From contig NC_092611.1 of the NCBI RefSeq assembly GCF_047663525.1, positions 2,579,001 to 2,643,000 of the forward strand: DNA of 64,000 nucleotides, given 5' to 3'. How positions within the stretch are numbered: position 1 is the stretch's first letter; every line of letters starts with the position of its first letter. Below the pieces are notes generated by a model. It made no database searches. It saw nothing but the letters and a program-made list of their open reading frames with translations, and was not told the DNA's origin. Of this stretch, positions 25,525 to 36,556 are shown piece after piece. The DNA is from Anas platyrhynchos (Eukaryota; Chordata; Aves; Anseriformes; Anatidae). The position numbers and the translations under genes were made by a program.

Positions 25525-26008
25525 AACACAGGGAGACAAAGATGATCACAAAGATGATCAAGATGATCAGAGGGTGGGAGCACCTCTCCTATGAAGAAAG
25601 GCTGAGAGAGAGAGGGATGTTCAGCCTGAAGAAGAGAAGGCTTCAGGGAGACCTTAGTGCAGCTTTTCAATACTTAAAGGGAGCTTATAAAATGTGGAGA
25701 GTGACTCCATCTCGGGCAGATTTTGACTCAGGCAGATAGGACAAAGGGAAATGTTTTTAAACTAAAAGAGGGGAGATTTAGATTAGAGGTTAGGATGAAA
25801 TTCTTCACTCAGAGGGTGGTAAGACACTGGAACAGGTTGTTCAGAGAAGTTGTTGATGCCCCATCCCTAGAAGTGCTCAAGGCCAGGCTGGATGGGGCTT
25901 TGAGCAACCTGGTCTACTGGGAGGTATCCCTGCCAATGGCAGGTGGGTTGGAACTGGATGGCCTTTAAAGGTCCCTTCCAATACAGACTATTCTATGATT
26001 CTGTCACA
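25525..26008 (+). mobile_element. CR1 LINE 3' fragment (plus)
   Basis: Encodes the end of CR1 ORF2 in two frames (25542-25739, YEERLRERGMFSLKKRRLQGD; 25723-25968, RVVRHWNRLFREVVDAPSLEV) and ends with CCTTTAAAGGTCCCTTCCAA and CTATTCTATGATTCTGTC, a typical CR1 tail. One frameshift separates the two frames. Confidence 0.9.
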
Positions 26009-26264
26009 TTTTAACAGCATTTTGAAAATGTATTCATAAAATTATTAACGGACTTAATAACAAACATATTAACAAGCTCATTAAAAAACACATAGTAGCA
26101 AACATATACACAAACATTTAAAAACATACTAACAAATATTAAAAAGAGAGAATGTCACCCCCCATTCACCTACAACACCCAGACATCCAGCTCTTCTCCA
26201 GGAGTCCAGATTCCTCCTCCTCGGGGCTGCCTGAACACCTGGGTCGTCCCTATTGTTCCTAGAT

Positions 26265-26735
26265 GTAGGTCACACAGCAAAGAGTGCTCACAAAAGCACA
26301 CAATGTTTGAGGTTGGAGGGGACCTCTGGAGGTCCTTCTGAGCTCCAGGAAGGCCACCCAGAGTGGGTTGCCCAGGACCATGTCCAGACAGCTTTTGAAG
26401 ATCACCGAGAAGGGAGACTCCAGAACCTCTCTGGGCAACCTCTTCCAGTTCTTAGTCAATTGCACAGTACAGAAGTGCTTCTTGATACTCAGGCAGAACC
26501 TCTCATGTTCCAATGTGCCCATTGCCTCTTGTCCTGGCACTAGGGACCACTGAAAAGAGCCTGGCTTTGTCCTCTTTGCACTGTCCCATCAGGTATTTCT
26601 ATATGTTGTCGAGATCCACCCCTGAGCCTCCTATTCTCCAGACTGATCAATAGCAGCTCTCTCAACATTTCCTCACATACAAGATGCTTCATCATCTCTA
26701 TGGCCCTTTGCTGGACTCAGCAATACAATGTTCTT
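26265..26735 (-). mobile_element. CR1 LINE 3' fragment (minus)
   Basis: The reverse complement shows the CR1 tail at the left (GAGGTTGGAGGGGACCTCTG on plus) and the ORF2 C-terminus further right (minus frame 26259-26540, LTKNWKRLPREVLESPF). Confidence 0.85.
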
Positions 26736-26799
26736 GTACCCAGGTTCTGGTGGCTGGATGGAGAACCAGACAGGAAAAACACTAATTGGATGATCAGGA

Positions 26800-27105
26800 C
26801 AAAAGAGTATTGGTGAATGGGTTGTTCCCTAGCTGGAAAGCATTGACAAATGGGGCACCCAAGGGAGACAACTCTCACCACCTTTGTAGATGACACCAAA
26901 AAGGGATACGCTTCATGGGAACCAAGTCAGGTGGAAGGATTGGCCTGACAGGAACCTGATAAAAATCAGCAAAAATGAACTCCAGGTCTGGTACTTGGGC
27001 CTAACCAAAGTGCTGTGATAGGTGCTGGGGACAGCCTGTCGTGGCACAGCTCTGTGGAAAAGGTCTTGGAGCAGAAGGCAAGATATGACTGAGCAGTGTG
27101 TTCAG
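26800..27105 (+). mobile_element. Weak CR1-like reverse transcriptase remnant
   Basis: The plus strand reads TTFVDDTKKGY near 26870-26905, resembling the CR1 catalytic FADDTK region, followed by low-similarity sequence. Highly decayed and separate from the minus copy to its left. Confidence 0.45.
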
Positions 27106-27109
27106 GTGT

Positions 27110-27335
27110 CATGTAGTGTAAGCATTGCTCTACAACAACTGAAACATCGGAGTGTTATCAGCATTGTTCTCATCCTAAATCCAAAATGCAGAACCACACC
27201 AGCTACTAGTAAGGAAAATAACTGTGTTTTAGGAAGGAAACTAACTTAGTTAGGAACTCTATTTTAGGAAGGAGATAGGAACTTTATTTTAAGAAGGAAA
27301 ATAACTCCATCCCAGTCAAAACCAGGATAGCAGCA
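27110..27335 (-). mobile_element. Truncated inverted copy of the 24.65-kb LTR
   Basis: The complement of this segment matches the first part of the LTR at 24652: it holds the complements of the GGTTTTGACTGGGATGGAGTT, GTGGTTCTGCATTTTGGATT and AGAACAATGCTGATAACACT blocks. An internal short duplication (GGAAGGA..AACT..ATTTTA motif, near 27220-27290) distinguishes it. Confidence 0.65.
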
Positions 27336-27539
27336 GTGGCCAGCGGCTTCCTGAGCAGTATGTACAGGAGCCTCGTCAAAAGGCCAAAAAGTATCCCCCC
27401 AGACATCACTCATTAGACCACATTAGACGTCCTTGGTCCTGAGTTTAATCAACACCTTGCTCCCTTTCTCTCCATGTGGGTCTGTAATGTCACTGGAGAT
27501 CCACAGGAAACTGCAGTCTGTCATGGCTGACCTCTGGTC

Positions 27540-28110
27540 AGCCTACCCAGTGCCGTGACTCAGGCCGCAGCATGCACAGGAATTCTGTGCTTTGAGGGCA
27601 CCCCAGAGATGCCCCTTCTGGATGGGCTGTGCCACCCTGAGTCCTGTCCTTGTCTCTGCGGTGTCAGTGCTGCTGTGCCACCCCAGTGAGCAGCAGCAAA
27701 GTGCAGGCCCCACACCTCTATCACCAGCTCACTGCCAGGCCTGTGCTCACTGTCAGCTTCACCTCCGCTCTGGCCATGGCCATCAACAGCCTCTGCTTCG
27801 GCCTCAAGGATGCCCATGGAGGCTGCAGGTGTGAGTGCAGCACCCCCAGACCTCCTGCATCACCTCTGGCCAGTAGGGAGGTGACCCTGGGGCCTTTTTT
27901 TTTTTTTTTTTTTCCCAGGTGGCAGACAGGCCTTGGGCCAGAGGTCTCAGGGCCTTGTCCATCCACTTGCTGGGGACAGGAAAGACAGACGTGTGTCGCT
28001 TGTCTGAGACATCCGCTTGCCATCCTGTGTCTTCAACCTCAGTGAGCACCTGGGAGTTACTGAAGCTGCTTCTTGTAGGCATCCTGCTCACCTGCCGTGG
28101 CATTTATTTA
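27540..28110. repeat. Diverged duplicated block, copy A
   Basis: Segments here (for example TGTGCCACCCCAGTGAGCAG near 27673 and GGGCCAGAGGTCTCAGGGCC near 27934) have diverged counterparts in the same order and orientation near 31515 and 32133. The two copies bracket the 28.1-31.4 kb interval. Function unknown; no gene is supported. Confidence 0.5.
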
Positions 28111-28129
28111 TCACAACTAAGTGACAAAT

Positions 28130-28417
28130 CCGCGGGGGCCCGGCGGCCTTCGGGGCAGCGGCCCCGCCGCGAGGCCCCGCCGCCCCCTGGCGGGCCCCGC
28201 CGGGCCTCGCAGCCCGCTCGGGGGGGGCGGGGAGGGGCCTGAGGGCCGGGCCCCGGGCGGCTTCTGCGCGGGCGCGGCGGGAGCAGGGGAGGGGCGGCGC
28301 CCCCTGGCGGCGGCGCGGGGCGGGGCCTCCTCCCGCCCCTCCCGGCGGTGTCGCCGCCGGTTCGAGCCCCGGGGCCGCCCGCTCGGGGCCGTCCCGGGAG
28401 GGCCGGGACAGCGGCCC

Positions 28418-28458
<41 letters not shown>

Positions 28459-28612
28459 AGCGGCCCGGAGGGGAGCCCGGCCTCGGGCCTCCAGAGAGCT
28501 CCGCCGCCGGGCGGGACGAGGGGGCCGAGGGGGCCGAGGCGGGGAGCGGGCCCCGGAGCCCCCCCGGAGCCCCCCCGGAGCCCGGGAGCGGGTTCCGAGT
28601 GCCCCCTGTAAC
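28130..28612. repeat. GC-rich CpG element, copy 1, with CTCF-like motifs
   Basis: The 28248-28612 core is nearly identical to 51290-51691. In order it has a GGCGCCCCCTGGCGGC motif (near 28297), a GGTTCGAGCCCCGG motif, six GGCTCC units, a CGAGGGGGC repeat and two 11-base units of the CGGAGCCCCCC type, then stops abruptly after CCCCCTGTAAC. A second CCGCCCCCTGGCGG motif is at about 28180, outside the core. The long frames in it differ in length only through the repeats and show no protein family. I read it as a dispersed GC-rich element or boundary-like island, not a gene. Confidence 0.7.
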
Positions 28613-28629
28613 ATCAGACTCTTAACGAC

Positions 28630-28921
28630 TAGGCCATCAGGAATGTAAAAGAGTTTAGAGGGAACAAAGAAGGGTGATTCAGGAGACCCCATGCAGTCTC
28701 CGGTTTCTTGTTCTCCAGCTGTTAAGGCGTGGATGTTTCTGGGTGTTTGCTGTAGTCATTATATTCAAAGTTGTTTGACCAATGAAAAGTTATTTTGAAA
28801 AGAACTGCTGTGGAGAGAAGGGTATAAGAGGGGAGCCTGCCCTCAAGATAAAAAAGGCAACACGATGAAGTTACATCAGTAAAGAAGTAGAAAGAAGGAA
28901 TGAAAAGGAACAGGCTGGCAG
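28630..28921 (+). mobile_element. Probable LTR remnant
   Basis: It contains a GACCAATGAAAAG motif, a TATA-like GGGTATAAGAGG about 50 bases later, and an A-rich run near the expected polyadenylation region, resembling U3-R of an avian LTR. It is broken at 28922 by the CR1 insertion. No family name is assigned. Confidence 0.4.
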
Positions 28922-29958
28922 AATAGAATCATAGAATCATAGAATATCCTGAGTTGGAAGGGACCCTTAAGGATCATCAAGTCCAACTCTTGACACCGCA
29001 CAGGTCTACCCAAAAGTTCAGACCATGTGACTAAGCGCACAGTCCAATCTCTTCTTAAATTCAGTCAGGCTCGGTGCAGTGACCACTTCCCTGGGGAGCC
29101 TGTTCCAGTGTGCAACCACTCTCTCTGTGAAGAACTTCCTCCTGATGTCAAGCCTAAACTTCCCCTGCCTCAGCTTAACCCCGTTCCCGCGGGTCCTGTC
29201 GCTAGTGTTAATGGAGAAAAGGTCTCCTGCCTCTCGACACCCCCTTACGAGGAAGTTGTAGACTGCGATGAGGTCTCCCCTCAGCCTCCTCTTCTCCAGG
29301 CTGAACTGGCCCAGTGCCCTCAGCCATTCCTCATACGTCTTCCCCTCCAGGCCTTTCACCATCTTCGTAGCCCTCCTCTGGACACTCTCCAACAGTTTCA
29401 TGTCCTTTTTATACTGTGGTGCCCAGAACTGCACACAGTACTCGAGGTGAGGCCGCACCAGCGCAGAGTAGAGCGGGACAATCACCTCCCTCGACCTACT
29501 AGCGATGCCGTGCTTGATGCACCCCAGGACACGGTTGGCCCTCCTGGCTGCCAGGGCACACTGCCGGCTCATATTCAACTTGCTGTCTACCACGACCCCC
29601 AGATCCCTCTCTTCTAGGCTGCTCTCCAGCGTCTCATCGCCCAGTCTGTACGTGCAGCCAGGGTTTCCCCGTCCCAAGTGCAGGACCTGGCACTTGCTCT
29701 TATCGAACTTCATGCGGTTGGCGATCGCCCAGCTCTCCAACCTATCCAGATCCCTCTGCAAGGCCTTTCCACCCTCATTCGAGTCCACAACTCCTCCAAG
29801 TTTGGTGTCATCGGCAAACTTGCTCAAAATACCTTCTATTCCTACATCCAGATCGTTTATAAAAATATTGAAAAGTACCGGCCCTAAAATGGAGCCTTGA
29901 GGGACCCCACTAGTGACCGCCCGCCAGCCTGACGCAGCGCCATTCACCATAAATAGAG
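28922..29958 (-). mobile_element. Well-preserved CR1 LINE, 5' truncated
   Basis: The minus strand has an uninterrupted CR1 ORF2 C-terminal half (29018 to about 29955): reverse transcriptase motifs [20 protein letters not shown] and [10 protein letters not shown], then the thumb and C-terminal domain ending at ALSHMV. The 3' UTR lies at 28922-29017, with the repeated tail octamer at the far left (ATAGAATCATAGAATCATAG on plus). With no stop over more than 300 codons it is the youngest CR1 here. The frame extends a little past the element on its 5' side by chance. GGAACAGGC occurs at 28907 and again at 29968, close to both edges. Confidence 0.95.
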
Positions 29959-29959
29959 A

Positions 29960-30930
29960 CCAGGACGGGAACAGGCACTTTGATTGCCTCATGAAGATAG
30001 GTTCGGCCAAACTCAGCAAACTGCTCAGAGAAGCTCGTACTGAAAGTTGCTGGAAATGGGCGCACTGGAGCTGGGCAGAAGCTTGAGCTGAGAGAAGCGG
30101 AGCCGTGCACACAACTGCCTCTCATTGGTAAGCAGCTGCACATTGTGGGGAATCATACGTCCTTAGACAAAGACTGTCCTGGTAACCTTACAGCTTATTC
30201 TCCTTATTAACAATCGGACAGTTTATGAGCCTGAAATATGGGACCAAACTGAGGTCAAGGTGTGGGACTCTGCTACTAAAAATGACAAGGTTGCGGTGGG
30301 ATTGCTCGGCATCTGGCGAGCAGTCTCTGAGGCCTTAAAGAGCCGTGTGGGACCACAGTCAGAAACGTGTGGTTTGCCAGTGAGGGAGCTGCGAGCTCCT
30401 TTACTGATCCGACTGCTACACCATGGGCCCCTCTGCTGCTGCAGCCATCGCAGGCCTTTGCTGTTCCGCCCCCTGCTGACCTGGACGTGCCTTTTGACCC
30501 AGGCCTATTGGCCTTGAAAAGGAGCTGGATCTGCTTTTCTTCGATCTGGGAAGAACGGGATACATAAGGCCTGAAGGCCGAGTTGCTTGACAACTTAAAG
30601 CGAGACATATTGTTCAAAGGGAATGGAAAATGGAGACTTGTGAGTAATCAAGAAAAGGAATGGAAAATGGAGACTTAAGTCATGGAACTTAAAGGATTGT
30701 TTGTTACCTTTCCTGATTGTACATATATATAGGCATGCTTGCGTTTAGTATGTAAAGCAATGTTCTGTATATTTAGAATGTTTGCTGTTTGTGTGTGCGT
30801 GTTGGTGGAGCGTAGACTCCCCGCACACCCAGCTCTGTTTACTTGCCTTTTATACTTTTTAGAAATATTCCTTTTATAAATATTACAAAATTCAGATTGA
30901 GTTGAGACCTCATTTATAACACCCCCAGAG
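29960..30930 (+). mobile_element. Possible ERV leader/internal remnant and LTR-like end
   Basis: This is the right side of the element interrupted by the CR1. Proline-rich low-complexity frames at 30260-30567 are only vaguely gag-like. From about 30640 the sequence is LTR-like, with two TATA/polyA-like sites and a TTGAGACCTCATTTATAAC-type end near 30920. No motif is decisive. Confidence 0.3.
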
Positions 30931-31489
30931 CAGCTCGACCCTGCAAATGAGACAGCTGCATATCAGGGCTGCTGGGCCTGCAGGGTGCTGAGGCAGCAGT
31001 GTGAGAAACACTCTGTAGCCAGTAACTTAGACTTAGGCGAGGATCTCAGTGAAGTAGTAATTTATGCGCGATTGCAATGGCAGGAGAGCACACCTAGTAG
31101 TTCCAAAACACAGTTTATATACTTTTTGATGATGACAGGACCCTCCCATTTCCCCACTGAGTGGGTAATCCAGGTTCACAACCTATCTGATTGCTTCACA
31201 GACAATGCATGGCCTTCAGTTGCTGGCCTGTTAAATTTCTGATTTCTTTTGACTTTTTTACTGTTTGAAGTGGTAATGTTTCTTCACTTACCTAACTTGA
31301 CACCGTGATTTTCACCTAATTGTTCTAAGGAATCTGATTGTCTGCGTTTTACAAGGTCGCCTGCTAAATTTTCTTATCACTGCAAGCATATCTCAATACC
31401 ACATTCCTTACCTTTAAACAATGTAACTCTGCAAAACCAACATTTTTATTCCCACAGCAATGAGAAGCCGCCCAGGTTTCAGCACAAGC

Positions 31490-32200
31490 AGGAGGTGATG
31501 GAGCTTCCACCACTGCCATGCCACCCTGGTAAGCAGCAGCAGAGTACAAGCGTATCATCTCTGTCACCAGCCCTAGATGCCCATTTCCCAGAGTGTCAGG
31601 CTTGCCTCCAGGTGCCCACTCCCAGAATGCTGCACCTGCCCCATCCTATGGAACTTGAAAGGGTGCCTGAGATCCCCACCTCATGCCTCGGTCTCCCTGA
31701 AGCCACAGGGGACACACACACATACCCTTGGTCACCTTCTGTGCCACCAGACCCTCTCTGCAGGCAGCAGGGACCAGGGAACAGACAGAGCCTGGGGTGC
31801 AGGGGGCAAGGGGCTCAGCACCCGTGGGTGCCCAGCCCTGACAGCCCTGTCCTTGGAGCCACCAAGCTTCTGCCCCATGATGTTCCCCAGCTGCAGTGAC
31901 CTTCACAGGGGGAACCCTGGGGTTCCCGAGCCCAGCACCCCTTTGCCAGTGCTCTAGAACTACATCTGCAAGCAAGGTGGGTATGGGGCACTGGAGAAGG
32001 GGGAGGACACCTAGGAGACACCAGGGAGATGTCTCACAGGCTGCGTGTCCTTACTCAGAGCTGGACCAAGTGCACAGCACTCCTGTGACAGGCAGAGGTG
32101 AGTGGGGGTGGATTTTGGCAGGGGGCAGCTCTTGGGCCAGGGGGCTCAGGGCCTTGTCCCCTTGCAAAGGGTAGGAGGGACAGGAGCACAGTGGCAATGC
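31490..32200. repeat. Diverged duplicated block, copy B
   Basis: Diverged counterpart of 27540-28110: a CATGCCACCCTGGTAAGCAG segment near 31517 and GGGCCAGGGGGCTCAGGGCC near 32133 match copy A in order. Frames over it are not conserved between copies, which argues against a coding exon. Confidence 0.45.
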
Positions 32201-32829
32201 CAGAGTCCCCTTGGCTGAGGTAAAATCCAGCTTTTTTTCATTTTTTCCCCCAAAATGAGCTTTCCACTAGCAAAAACCCTGTGCAGAGGGTGGGTGGCAC
32301 CAAGGCAGGTGGGTGTCCCTCCTCTCCTGTGCCTTTGCCCTCCCCAGCATCCTTGTCTTCCCCAACTAATATTGTCCCCAGGTTCCTCACGCCTCCTGAG
32401 CACTCTCATCCTTCTCCACCATCTTCAGCCCTCCCAGCTGTCTTTGTCCTCAGGCTCTTCCACCTTCCTTAACACCCTCATCCTTAGTAACTGTCCTTGG
32501 CCATTTCAAACCTTCTCATTCCTCCTGAGCATCACTGTCTGTCCTGACCATCTTTATCCCCACCCAAACACTCTCATCCCCTCAACTTGCTGCCCACTTG
32601 CTGGCAGCTATGTGCAGTGCTTAGACAGAAATTAATGAGCATCCTCTGTCTCCCCCAACGTGCTGTGTCACTGTCTCCACACTGCTTCTTCTCTTCCCCT
32701 GCAGGGTGACAGGGAGCTGGGTGGCAGTGGTGGCTATTCCATTGCCACAGTCCCCTGTCATCCAGTGGCACCCCAAGGACATCAGGAATCCCTCCCTGTG
32801 CCATGCTGCACCGGAGCAGGGTGGAGTGG
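32201..32829. other. No gene seen
   Basis: Pyrimidine-rich sequence with loosely repeated CTCATCC and CCTTCTC motifs and short frames without recognisable domains. Confidence 0.4.
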
Positions 32830-33235
32830 TACTGTAGTGGCACAGCTGGGTGACAACAGCACATCTGCGTGGCAATGACGTGGAAGGATTGAAGTAGGAC
32901 AGTTGGATCACAGAAGCACAGCTGGATTGCAGTGACATGGCTGGACTGCAATGTCACTGCTGGATCAGTGCCATAGCTGGATCACAGTTGGATGTCTGTG
33001 TTAAAATGGCATAGATAGGCAATTGCAAATGCACGGCTGGATTGCACCAGCACATCTGGCTTGTAACAGCACATCTGGATCATGGGAGCATTGTTGTAAT
33101 GCAAGTGCATGGCTGGAATGGGATGGCACAGCTGGATCACAGCCACACATCTGGGTTGCAATAACACAGCTGGACTGCAATGCCACAGCCAGCTTGTGGT
33201 GGTGCAGCTTGGGTTGTGGTGCCCTGACCAGGTAC
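32830..33235. repeat. Minisatellite with CACAGCTGGAT units
   Basis: An imperfect tandem array built on alternating CACAGCTGGATTGCAATG-type units of roughly 14 and 28 bases, often with an E-box CAGCTG inside. Units are scrambled but continue for about 400 bases. The frames across it (up to 127 codons) are repeat artefacts. Confidence 0.75.
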
Positions 33236-33759
33236 ACCATGCCACAGAAGGGTTGTGGTCCGAGTAAGGGTCAGGTGGCAACGTCCTCACTTTGGGGTTC
33301 ATGGCCATGGAGCCATCAGCCTCACAGCAAGCCCTAAGTCATGCCTCAGCTGTGCGTGTGCCCCTGGTTGGCCCCAGCCCTTGTCTCAGCTCAGTGCAGA
33401 GTGAAAATGTAATCAAAATGGAAAGTTAGGTTGGTTTGTAGATCTTCATGTGTCCTTTGCAGAATGAGAAGGTTGGGCAGCTGCTGAGGTGTATGCCACC
33501 CTTTTGGTGAATAATGAAAGGGCTGGGATGAATTAGGGTAAATAAAACCCTTTTGGGGACAGAGCCAGCTCTGCCTCGTTCTGGAATACCAGACGGTCCT
33601 GCACCAGGAAAAAAGGCCAACAAAGAAGAAAAAAAAAAAAAATAAGGGGGGAGGGGGTGAGAGAGCGGGATGGGGAGAAGAAATGCAAAGGACTTTCCAG
33701 ACCTGGGCTGGACTTTAACCGGGTTGGGATTTCTGGGTTTTAACTCCAGCCCGGTGTCA

Positions 33760-34100
33760 GCCCCGCCCCCGGGAGGGAGCTTTATGAATATTCCATTTCG
33801 TGAACATTCACGAGGCGGGAGGGGCGGCTCACGCCGGGCGGGCGCTTCCGGGTCAGCGGCACCGGCACCGGCACCGGCACCGGCACCGATAGCGGCAGCA
33901 GTGCAGGTAGGGGCGGCCCTAGGGTGGGTGCGGGCGAGGGCCCTGGGGGCGGCGGGCAGCGCCGGGAGGAGGCAGCCGCGGCCCAGGCGCCGAGGAGCGC
34001 GGGCTCGGCCTTGCTCTTGGTGTCTCCGCTCCGAAATCGGCGGGCGCGCGGAGCGGAAGGAGCGGAACGGCGCGGGAGGGGGTCTGAACGCACGCCCTAG
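33760..34100 (+). promoter_or_regulatory. PUS3: CpG island and noncoding first exon of PUS3
   Basis: A CpG-rich block with a run of GGCACC units ends in a clear donor at 33906 (GTGCAG then GTAGGG). The next PUS3 exon begins at 36506, which opens with untranslated sequence before the ATG. In mammals PUS3 also has a distant noncoding first exon with HYLS1 between it and the coding exons, so the placement is as expected. A TATA-like TTTATGAATATTCC precedes the island. Confidence 0.6.
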
Positions 34101-34655
34101 AAATAGTCGTTAAAATGAGGTTAAAAAAAAAAAGGGGGGGGGGGAGCTTAGAGTTTGGCTGTGCAAGGGTAAGCCTGGGATGATACTCGCTCACTGTGAG
34201 CTTTCGGAGAATCCTGCGCCACGTGGTCTTTCTAATTAATCCACACAGCTATAACAGATCTTCTCACATGCTTTATTAAAGAAGCATATTGCCAAGACGC
34301 CTTAAATAAAACAGCTCACACAGCAACCGATTCAGGGGAACTGCCACAATTCAATGCAAAAATCACAAAAATCACAAGCCTCATTTTATTGTTTATTCTC
34401 TAGAGCATTAAAATCTTGTAATTTGAATGGGTTTACCCTGTCTGCTTCCTATACCTTCTGATAGTTACTCCACATGAAGCCTTGCATGATGTGATAGAGA
34501 AGCAAAGATGTTCATAACCCCATAACCTGAGGAGCTGGGTAAAGTTGTACATCATAACCAACACACTTGTATAAACACAAAGGAGATTTTCAGAGTTGTT
34601 GAGGACCTGGAGGAGGAAAAAACATCTGTGAATAGAGTGTGGGTGCTGCAGGACT

Positions 34656-35468
34656 TCAGAAAAAGGTGTTTTTTCGGGGGATGAGGCCGTTGGCCAGGTC
34701 CCAGCGCACCTCCCAGCGCAGGGCAGCTCTCTTCTTGTCTGTGGGCACCGTGTAGGCATTGGGGACGTAGGTGCGCTGCGGCCTGCTGGGGAGGCCAGGC
34801 CGGTCGAGCATCTGCTCCCGAATGCCCCAGCGCAAGTCCTTCCGCTGGTCCTCGCCTGGCACATGGAACCTCTCCCACTCTCGCTTGTATTCAAAGTACT
34901 TGGCAACCCGATCAGTTTTGCCACGGTTTCGGCCCAGTGCTTCTAACCTTGGTGGAATGAAGGACTTGGGTGGTCCTGCTGTGGCTGTGTACTGAGAGGT
35001 GGGAGAGTCCTGGAGGACCCTGAGAAGAAAGGGGGGACCATCCCCAGGGGTCTGTCGGTGACAGTAAGGCTCCAGGGAGGACTCTTCAAGGGAGCTGCTG
35101 CTTGTCTCAATTTCTCCCTCAGAAAGGCTGTCTTCTGGGCCAGTGCTCAGCTGACACATTTTCTGTCTCAGGCTCCAGACCTCATCACTGGTGTCCCATG
35201 TGCTGATGACTGACTCGTCGGAGACCTCAACTCCTCCATCAGGTCTCCGCCGCAGCACCTTCCTCTTCATTGCCAGCCTTCTTGAGTTCCCAGGGGACCA
35301 CGGTGCGGCAATGGGCTCTGCAAATGCAGGAAGGGCTGGCTTCAGCCCCGTGGCCACAGTGTAGGGGTCACAGCGGGGGGGTACTCTCCAGCTCTCACTG
35401 CTGCCTTGCTGCTCCTCATAGCTCAGAGTGGCCCATCCATACCTTTCTGCTCCCTGTGTGTTCTCCAT
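34656..35468 (-). CDS. HYLS1: HYLS1, centriolar protein
   Basis: A single coding exon of 270 codons. The acceptor TTTTTGCAG at 35493 shows that the exon starts at 35492, and the first ATG inside it, in good context (ACCATGG), is at 35468; the frame open upstream of that is intron. The N-terminal half carries the conserved basic block KRKVLRRRPDGGVEV (around residues 68-82), a Ser/Glu-rich acidic middle, and a conserved C-terminus with KYFEYKREWERF, LPSRPQRTYVPN, and ALRWEVRWDLANG. HYLS1 is incorporated into centrioles and is needed for ciliogenesis; a missense change in the human gene causes hydrolethalus syndrome. Length is close to the human protein of about 300 residues. The gene is nested in antisense within PUS3 intron 1. 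AATAAA signals for its strand are at 34272-34277 and 34385-34397. Confidence 0.95.
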   Translation of the reverse strand: MENTQGAERYGWATLSYEEQQGSSESWRVPPRCDPYTVATGLKPALPAFAEPIAAPWSPGNSRRLAMKRKVLRRRPDGGVEVSDESVISTWDTSDEVWSLRQKMCQLSTGPEDSLSEGEIETSSSSLEESSLEPYCHRQTPGDGPPFLLRVLQDSPTSQYTATAGPPKSFIPPRLEALGRNRGKTDRVAKYFEYKREWERFHVPGEDQRKDLRWGIREQMLDRPGLPSRPQRTYVPNAYTVPTDKKRAALRWEVRWDLANGLIPRKNTFF

Positions 35469-36556
35469 GGTTTCTGCTGGGCTGGCTGGATCCTGCAAAA
35501 ATAAACTTGCAGTTTATGTCTTGCAGTGCATCCAAGTTGGATGAAGACATGTAAAAAGGGGCTCTGAGAAAGTCTCTGACTTTTGAGAAGCTTCAGGGTG
35601 GCCAAGTTTATGGGTGTCAATCTAGGCTCCAGTTACACAGAGGAGTCCCTGACTATATACAAGTCTACTGCAAACTATGGCACTGCATATGAAGTATCAA
35701 TGTGAGACTGGATAAAAACACAGGGCAGATTCACTTTGCTCTGTGGCTGTAAGCCTTGTCAGAGGTATTAATGATTCTCCCTTTATGCAAACCACTACGT
35801 TCTTTCAAAAACACCATACCTAGTCATGATTAAATCTAGGGACATCAAATAAAGGGTGTTTTATTTCCACAGATGAGGAAAAGATGTTCTTTTAGATGTT
35901 GACCATTACAGCCTAAAGGCAGAGCTCCAGGCTGAGTTGTGGGGGGTCTGGTTGAGGTAAGTCTCAAGACTGGCTGCAAAAGGGACGTGGACACTGTTCA
36001 CATTTAGTGTGCAGGTTTGGGGCTATCTTTATGCCATTAAACAGGTTTGGAAATGCAAGTTTCAATCGTGTAGCAGCGATGCCATTATGAAATGTTAGAG
36101 CAGATGGTGCTGCAAGATGACTGGTAGCTGTTAGCAGGCTGTCTGAAGTGTTGATGCTAGCTGAGCACACGGCAAGAACGGGAACTGCTCCGTGACAGCT
36201 TTGCACAGGAAATGTGGGAATGTGCTGCTGCCGTGCTGGGCTGCTGGAGCAGAGCTGGTCTGACAGCGGTGGCTGGAGGAAGACGAGTGATTAAAAGTGC
36301 CAAAGAGATTTGGAACCTCAAGTAAGATAAAATTGCCCCAGCCAAGCACCTTGACTGTTCCCACATGCTGCTAGGAACACTGAATGATGAAAAAGAGACA
36401 AAAGCGTAATTATGTAGATAATTCCTTTACAGAAAGCCTACAGGCACGCGTGTAATAAAAACTGCACAAAAAGGCAGAAACACAGATTTTCTCCTTTCTC
36501 TGCAGGACCTGAGGAGCTACCAGCTACTGATTAAAACTCCAAGGGACGCACTCACT

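Noticed and set aside
28600-28650. tRNA-like segment on the minus strand (TGGCCTAGTCGTTAAGAG resembles a D arm) beside GC-rich copy 1
   Set aside because: No acceptor or anticodon stem pairing follows, and the GGTTCGAGCCCC B-box-like motif of the element lies on the other strand.
15700-33700. A DDX25 gene next to PUS3, as in human
   Set aside because: No DEAD-box helicase motif is found on either strand in this interval.
35469-35498. Ten extra N-terminal codons for HYLS1 from a TTG at 35498
   Set aside because: A splice acceptor TTTTTGCAG lies inside this stretch, and the first ATG in strong context is at 35468.
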